DNA of 64,000 bases from Sphaerisporangium rhizosphaerae. Its GTDB lineage: Bacteria; Actinomycetota; Actinomycetes; Streptosporangiales; Streptosporangiaceae. The notes under the pieces are model-generated. The model was given only the letters and a program-made list of their open reading frames with translations, had not been told where the DNA came from and did no database searches. A program made the translations under genes and the position numbers. Of the stretch, positions 60,137 through 64,000 are shown one piece after another; position 1 is the first letter of the stretch; the number at the start of each line of letters is the position of its first letter. The stretch spans positions 434,001 to 498,000 of the forward strand of contig NZ_JBHTCG010000002.1 of NCBI RefSeq assembly GCF_042665155.1, read 5' to 3'.

Positions 60137-60203
60137 GCGTGCAAGCTTGGCGAGACGAAGATCGATCGCAGGGCGTGGACGCCCACGCCGTGCGATGTCC
60201 TTG

Positions 60204-62135
60204 TCACTCCTTTATGTGCGCCAAACGGGACGCCGGGCAGGCGTTCGCCTCGACGGCGGCGCCGCCCGGCACACCGTGGGCGCGGTGCCACAGCTCGAAC
60301 TGCAGCAGCGTCCACAGCCGGGACCCGTGGTCGCCGCCGTCCATGTGCCGCTGCAGCAGCTCGCGCACGGCCGCCGGCCGGAACAGGCCCCGCACCCGGG
60401 CGGTGTGGTCGGTGAGCACGTCGAAGGCCAGCTCGCGCAGCTCGCCCCGCAGCCAGGCGGCCAGCGGCACGCCGAACCCCTGCTTGGGCAGGTGCGCCAG
60501 CCCCGGGGGCAGCCACGGGGCCACGGCCCGTTTGAGCAGCACCTTGGTGTGGCCGCCCCGCACCTTGCACGAGTCGGGCAGCCGGGCCGCCCACTCCATC
60601 AGGTGGTGGTCCAGGAACGGCGAACGGGCCTCCAGCGAGTTGGCCATCGTCGTGATGTCCACCTTCACCAGCAGGTCGTCCGGCAGGTAGGTGAGGGTGT
60701 CCACGTCGAGCACCCGGCCGAGGTCGGTGCCTGCCGCCGAGGAGTCGAAGGCGTCCCGCAGCAGCGCGTGGCTGTCCACGCCCGCGAGCCGCTCGCGCAG
60801 CACGTCGCCGTAGATCCGCCACTTCTGCTCGGGGGTGAAGCACGACATCAGCCGCGGATACCGCTCGGCGGGGGGCGCCGCGGCGAACTGCATGAGCCGG
60901 CCCAGCCGCCGGGGGAGCCCGCCGAACTCGCTGCGCTCGGCCACCAGCGTTCCGGCCCGCCCGCACGGGCCGGCGAACGCGCGCGGCAGCGACGGCATGC
61001 GCCCCGCCCGGGCCATCAGCGCGTGCCGCCGGTATCCGCCGAAGCACTCGTCCCCGCCGTCGCCGTTGAGCGCGACGGTGACGTGCCGCCGGCTCATCTG
61101 GGCGACGTAGAAGCTCGGGATGGCCGAGGAGTCGGCGAACGGCTCGTCGAAGTGCCAGGCGAGCCGGGGCAGGACGTCCAGCAGGTCGGGCGTCACGACC
61201 AGCTCGTGGTGGTCGGTGGCATAACGCTCGGCGACCATGCGGGCCTTGTGCCGCTCGTCGTAGCGGTCGTCCTCGAAGCCGACGCAGAAGGTCTTGACCG
61301 GCTCGGCGCTCTGCATGGCCATCGCGGCCACCACCGCCGAGGAGTCGACGCCGCCGGACAGGAACGCCCCGATGGGGCGCTCGCTCACCATGCGCAGCCG
61401 GGTCGCCTCCAGCAGCAGTTCGCGCAGCCGCTCCTCGGCCTCGCGCTCGTCCACCGGTGGCCCGGGCGTGCGGTCGGGCCGCCAGTAGCGGCGCACGCTC
61501 GACCGGCCGTCCTCCCACACCAGAAGGTGCGCGGGCGGCAGCTTGTGCACGCCCTGGAAGATCGACCACGGCGCCGGGACGTACTGGTAGCTCAGGTAGT
61601 GGTGCAGCGCGACCGGGTCGATCTCCCGGCGCAGCGCCGGGTCCTGGGCCAGGGACTTCAGCTCGGAGGCGAACCTGATCGCGCCGGCGTCCGCCCACCA
61701 GTACAGCGGCTTCTTGCCGGCGCGGTCGCGGGCCAGCAGCAGCCGCCGCCGGTCGCGGTCCCACACCGCGAAGGCGAACATGCCGCGCAGCCGGTGCACC
61801 ATCTCGTCCCCGTACTGCTCATAAAGGTGCACCAGGCACTCGGAGTCCCCGGCGCCGCGCAGCCGGTGCCCCTGGCGCGCGAGCTCCTCGCGCAACTCGG
61901 CGAAGTTGTAGATCTCGCCATTGAACACCGCGGCGACCCGGCCGTTCTCGTTGTAGACCGGCTGGTCGCCGTGCGCGACGTCGATGATCGCCAGCCTGCG
62001 CATGCCCAGCGACGCGTGCTCGTCGTCGTGGAAGCCCTCGCCGTCCGGGCCCCGATGGGAGATCACGTCGCACATGCGGCGCACCAGCGCCGGGTCGGGG
62101 CGGGACAGGGAGGCCGTGCCGGCGATGCCGCACAT
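60204..62135 (-). CDS. Asparagine synthase-type amidotransferase
   Basis: 643 aa. N-terminal glutaminase with Cys2 nucleophile (MCGIAGTASL), FNGEIYNFAELR and GDSECLVHLYEQYG; C-terminal synthetase with the ATP pyrophosphatase loop LSGGVDSSAV, then NGDGGDECFGGYRRH and EARSPFLDHHLMEWAA. AsnB homologues in surface-polysaccharide clusters amidate uronic acids or similar sugars; true asparagine synthesis is the other option. ATG 62135 immediately follows the methyltransferase stop codon. Same operon direction as the large membrane protein (gap 67 bases). Confidence 0.92.
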   Translation of the reverse strand: MCGIAGTASLSRPDPALVRRMCDVISHRGPDGEGFHDDEHASLGMRRLAIIDVAHGDQPVYNENGRVAAVFNGEIYNFAELREELARQGHRLRGAGDSECLVHLYEQYGDEMVHRLRGMFAFAVWDRDRRRLLLARDRAGKKPLYWWADAGAIRFASELKSLAQDPALRREIDPVALHHYLSYQYVPAPWSIFQGVHKLPPAHLLVWEDGRSSVRRYWRPDRTPGPPVDEREAEERLRELLLEATRLRMVSERPIGAFLSGGVDSSAVVAAMAMQSAEPVKTFCVGFEDDRYDERHKARMVAERYATDHHELVVTPDLLDVLPRLAWHFDEPFADSSAIPSFYVAQMSRRHVTVALNGDGGDECFGGYRRHALMARAGRMPSLPRAFAGPCGRAGTLVAERSEFGGLPRRLGRLMQFAAAPPAERYPRLMSCFTPEQKWRIYGDVLRERLAGVDSHALLRDAFDSSAAGTDLGRVLDVDTLTYLPDDLLVKVDITTMANSLEARSPFLDHHLMEWAARLPDSCKVRGGHTKVLLKRAVAPWLPPGLAHLPKQGFGVPLAAWLRGELRELAFDVLTDHTARVRGLFRPAAVRELLQRHMDGGDHGSRLWTLLQFELWHRAHGVPGGAAVEANACPASRLAHIKE

Positions 62136-63119
62136 CTACTTGACGCCGCCGATCACGTACAGCCCCCGGTCGCGCCGGATCGAGAACTCCCGCAGGCCGA
62201 GCTCCCGCGCCCACCGCGCGAGGCGGCGGCGCGGCTGGGGCCGCTCGTAGCGCGGCGCGAGCCAGTCGAAGGTGTCCAGCACCGACCAGTTGCGGATCAT
62301 CTCGGCGTCGGTCAGGCCGAGATGGCGGTGGTTGGCCACCGGGACCAGGCGCGCCAGGTACGGGCCGGCCTTCGGCACCGCGCTCAGCGCCATCGACAGC
62401 GGCAGCAGGCGCGGCACGACCTGGTCCACCAGGGAGTACAGGCGGGCGGGCGGGATGCGCTTGGTGACCGGGCGCAGCAACTGGCGCGGGTGAGGATAGG
62501 CGACCATCGCCGCGTAGACGTCGACGCAGAAACGGCCCCCGGGGCGCAGGTACCGGAACAGCGTCTTGAAGGTGCGCTCGACGTCGGGCGTGTGCTGGAT
62601 GACCCCGAAGCAGAACAGGTAGTCGAAGGACTCCTCCGGGAACGGCGCCTCGTACACGCTGGCCTGCACCAGCCGCAGGTTGGGGAAGCGGCCGTTGGAG
62701 GCCGCATTGGCCTGGACGGCACTGGAGATGTCGAAGGAGGTCACCTGGGCGCCGGTCTGGCACAGCACCTCGGTGAAGCGCCCGGCGCCGCTGCCGCACT
62801 CCAGCAGCGTCCGGCCGTGCAGGTCCTCCGAGGACCAGCCGGTCGCGCGCAGCAGCCGGTCGCGGGTGATCGGCAGGCCGGAGTGGGAGTCGAGCTGGGT
62901 GAGCCTGTGGCGGTTCCACTGGTATCCGAAGCCCTCCGCGTAGGTGTCAGGGGGGACGAAGCGCGGAATCCCGTTCTCGACGGGGTAGGTGACCGCGCAG
63001 GCGTCGCAGCGCAGCCCTTCCTCGTCGCGGAGCCGGCCCCGGCACCGGGGGCAGCGCAGCGCGTGGCACCAGGAGATCCCGGCGCCCGCGCCGTCGGACA
63101 CGTAGTTGGGAAGCGTCAT
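62136..63119 (-). CDS. SAM-dependent methyltransferase with N-terminal zinc ribbon
   Basis: 327 aa. A Trm112-like zinc ribbon (CPRCRGRL, then RCDACAVTYPVENGIPRFV) precedes a class I methyltransferase: LLECGSGAGRFTEVL, VTSFDISSAV, FDYLFCFGVIQHTPD and LRPGGRFCVDVY. The C-terminal part is basic. The acceptor is unknown; the setting suggests a sugar or glycan precursor. The start is uncertain: ATG 63119 is given, and ATG 63143 or 63188 would add 8 or 23 residues. Directly coupled to the amidotransferase gene. Confidence 0.85.
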   Translation of the reverse strand: MTLPNYVSDGAGAGISWCHALRCPRCRGRLRDEEGLRCDACAVTYPVENGIPRFVPPDTYAEGFGYQWNRHRLTQLDSHSGLPITRDRLLRATGWSSEDLHGRTLLECGSGAGRFTEVLCQTGAQVTSFDISSAVQANAASNGRFPNLRLVQASVYEAPFPEESFDYLFCFGVIQHTPDVERTFKTLFRYLRPGGRFCVDVYAAMVAYPHPRQLLRPVTKRIPPARLYSLVDQVVPRLLPLSMALSAVPKAGPYLARLVPVANHRHLGLTDAEMIRNWSVLDTFDWLAPRYERPQPRRRLARWARELGLREFSIRRDRGLYVIGGVK

Positions 63120-63365
63120 CAGACTGCCAATCCAGCGAGACATGGAGGATGGCCGGAGCCGGCCGGGTCGTGCGACTACCAGGGTCATATTACGGAGAGT
63201 GACCATCCGGGCGCGTTCATGGCCCGGGCGTGTCTCTCCCGATGCCGTCACCAGGCCCGCGCGGAGGGCCGCAGGCTCCCGGCCTGGGCAAAGGGCGGCA
63301 AGGATAGGGCTGGGCGGGTGCGTCCGGAGGTACGGCCGAGCGCGCGTGTTGTAACGCTTGCGCGC

Positions 63366-64000
63366 ATGAGCATGACGTGGCCTTTTCACGGCCGTTCGCT
63401 GGACTCCGACGCACTCGTCACGGGCGGCCGGGCGGCCGGGCCGTCGCGGTGGACCTGGACGCGCCGGATCACCTTGGGCACCTGTGTGGCGGTCGTGCTG
63501 ACGACCGCGGGTCCCTGCGGCCTGGCGTCGGCGGCGGGATCGCCGTCCGGCGCCTTCCGCCGGGCGGCGGATTTCCCGGCCGCCTCCGTCCAGCCCATCA
63601 CCGCGGCCGGACCCGCCGCGCGCGACGAGCGGGGAACGCCCGCCCCGGCCCCGGGCGAGGGGCCGGCGAGGCCGGGCGCCGGCGACCCCGGCGACCCGCC
63701 TTCGGGTGACCCGCCCGAAGGCGGCCCGCCCGAGGGGGGCCCGCCCGAGGGCGGCCCCGGGCGCCCCCACGATCCGCCCCCGGCGGACCAGACGGCCCCT
63801 CCGGGCACGGCGCCTCCGGGCACGGCCCCTCCAGGCACGGCCGAATCGGGCGCGGCCATTCCGGGCGCGGTCAATCCGGACACGGCCGCCCAGGACGCCG
63901 GCGTGCCGGGCCGGCGGACTCCCGGTGACACCACCCAGGGGCGGGCCGTTCCCGGTCAGGACGGCCCCGCACCGGCCTCCGACGGCACGCGAGCGGAGCC
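63366..64000 (+). CDS. Proline-rich secreted or anchored protein, cut by the window edge
   Basis: An open frame of 211 codons from ATG 63366 (or 63372) to the end of the window without a stop. Residues about 33-57 form a hydrophobic export signal (ITLGTCVAVVLTTAG) after a basic segment. The rest is Pro/Gly/Ala-rich and disordered, with repeats PPEGGPPEGG (63706-63760) and PPGTAPPGTA (63798-63840). It diverges from the methyltransferase gene. A minus-strand frame across 63386-63934 mirrors the repeats and is rejected. Function unknown; the folded part, if any, lies outside the window. Confidence 0.65.
   Translation, partial: MSMTWPFHGRSLDSDALVTGGRAAGPSRWTWTRRITLGTCVAVVLTTAGPCGLASAAGSPSGAFRRAADFPAASVQPITAAGPAARDERGTPAPAPGEGPARPGAGDPGDPPSGDPPEGGPPEGGPPEGGPGRPHDPPPADQTAPPGTAPPGTAPPGTAESGAAIPGAVNPDTAAQDAGVPGRRTPGDTTQGRAVPGQDGPAPASDGTRAE

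Noticed and set aside
63386..63934. Minus-strand Gly/Pro-rich frame at the right edge
   Set aside because: It mirrors the repeats of the plus-strand protein, which has a basic-hydrophobic export signal; the minus frame has none.

Overview
The window is very GC-rich DNA with actinomycete gene order: the aroC-aroK-aroB-aroQ block, an msiK-type sugar ATPase under a LacI regulator, an NsdA-like HTH/TPR regulator, an AccA/AccD-type carboxyltransferase fusion, many GTG and TTG starts, and many TANNNT boxes 6-8 nt upstream of a start codon, which suggests leaderless mRNAs. I infer a filamentous actinobacterium, probably of the Streptosporangiaceae/Thermomonosporaceae type. No marker fixes the genus. 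No rRNA, tRNA, CRISPR array, transposase or integrase was seen.

Layout. 1-2.0 kb: anti-sigma-type ATPase and an internally duplicated membrane protein. 2.3-6.6 kb: HTH/TPR regulator, then a visibly AT-richer patch with a lipoprotein lying tail-to-tail against a 660-aa WXG-associated-type protein, plus a small WXG-like protein. 6.9-9.2 kb: VOC protein, DUF2786 protein, small ORF and repeat-rich spacers. 9.2-12.4 kb: CaiB-type CoA-transferase coupled to a fused beta/alpha carboxyltransferase. 12.5-17 kb: four overlapping minus-strand genes (two unknowns, a sigma factor, a probable membrane anti-sigma factor), preceded by a nitrilase-family hydrolase and a DUF418 membrane protein. 17.2-19.4 kb: aminotransferase, RHH antitoxin with a Doc-like toxin whose Fic motif is degenerate, small membrane protein. 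19.8-21.9 kb: ring-opening amidohydrolase (AtzD/barbiturase family) with carbamate kinase. 22-27.7 kb: SseB-like protein, prepilin peptidase, shikimate operon with an extra 41-codon ORF, SGNH hydrolase. 27.8-37 kb: DinG-type helicase, divergent tyrosine-rich repeat protein, Na+/H+ antiporter, UBP zinc finger, DUF2071, lipoprotein, two DUF202 proteins. 37-42.8 kb: R2-like diiron protein with divergent TetR regulator, SLT-like cell-wall hydrolase, LacI regulator divergent from msiK, and a strong terminator.

43-64 kb is a surface and polysaccharide region. Two paralogous secreted proteins (one short, one His-rich with an LPFTG anchor) precede a DUF4012 protein, a low-molecular-weight tyrosine phosphatase facing a bacterial tyrosine kinase, a WecA/TagO-type lipid-linked sugar transferase, two NAD-dependent sugar epimerases/dehydratases, three GT4 glycosyltransferases, a polymerase/GT-C-like membrane protein, a Wzx-like flippase, a large multi-TM protein, an AsnB-type amidotransferase and a zinc-ribbon methyltransferase. 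Together they can supply initiation, chain assembly, modification, export and phosphorylation control of a cell-surface glycan of unknown structure. A proline-rich secreted protein runs off the right edge.

Several unrelated genes carry in-frame tandem repeats in linkers or tails (CoA-transferase, carboxyltransferase fusion, prepilin peptidase, DUF202, tyrosine-rich protein, right-edge protein). Start codons were moved from the longest frame wherever a Shine-Dalgarno sequence, a stop/start overlap or a leaderless -10 box gave a better choice; each case is noted.
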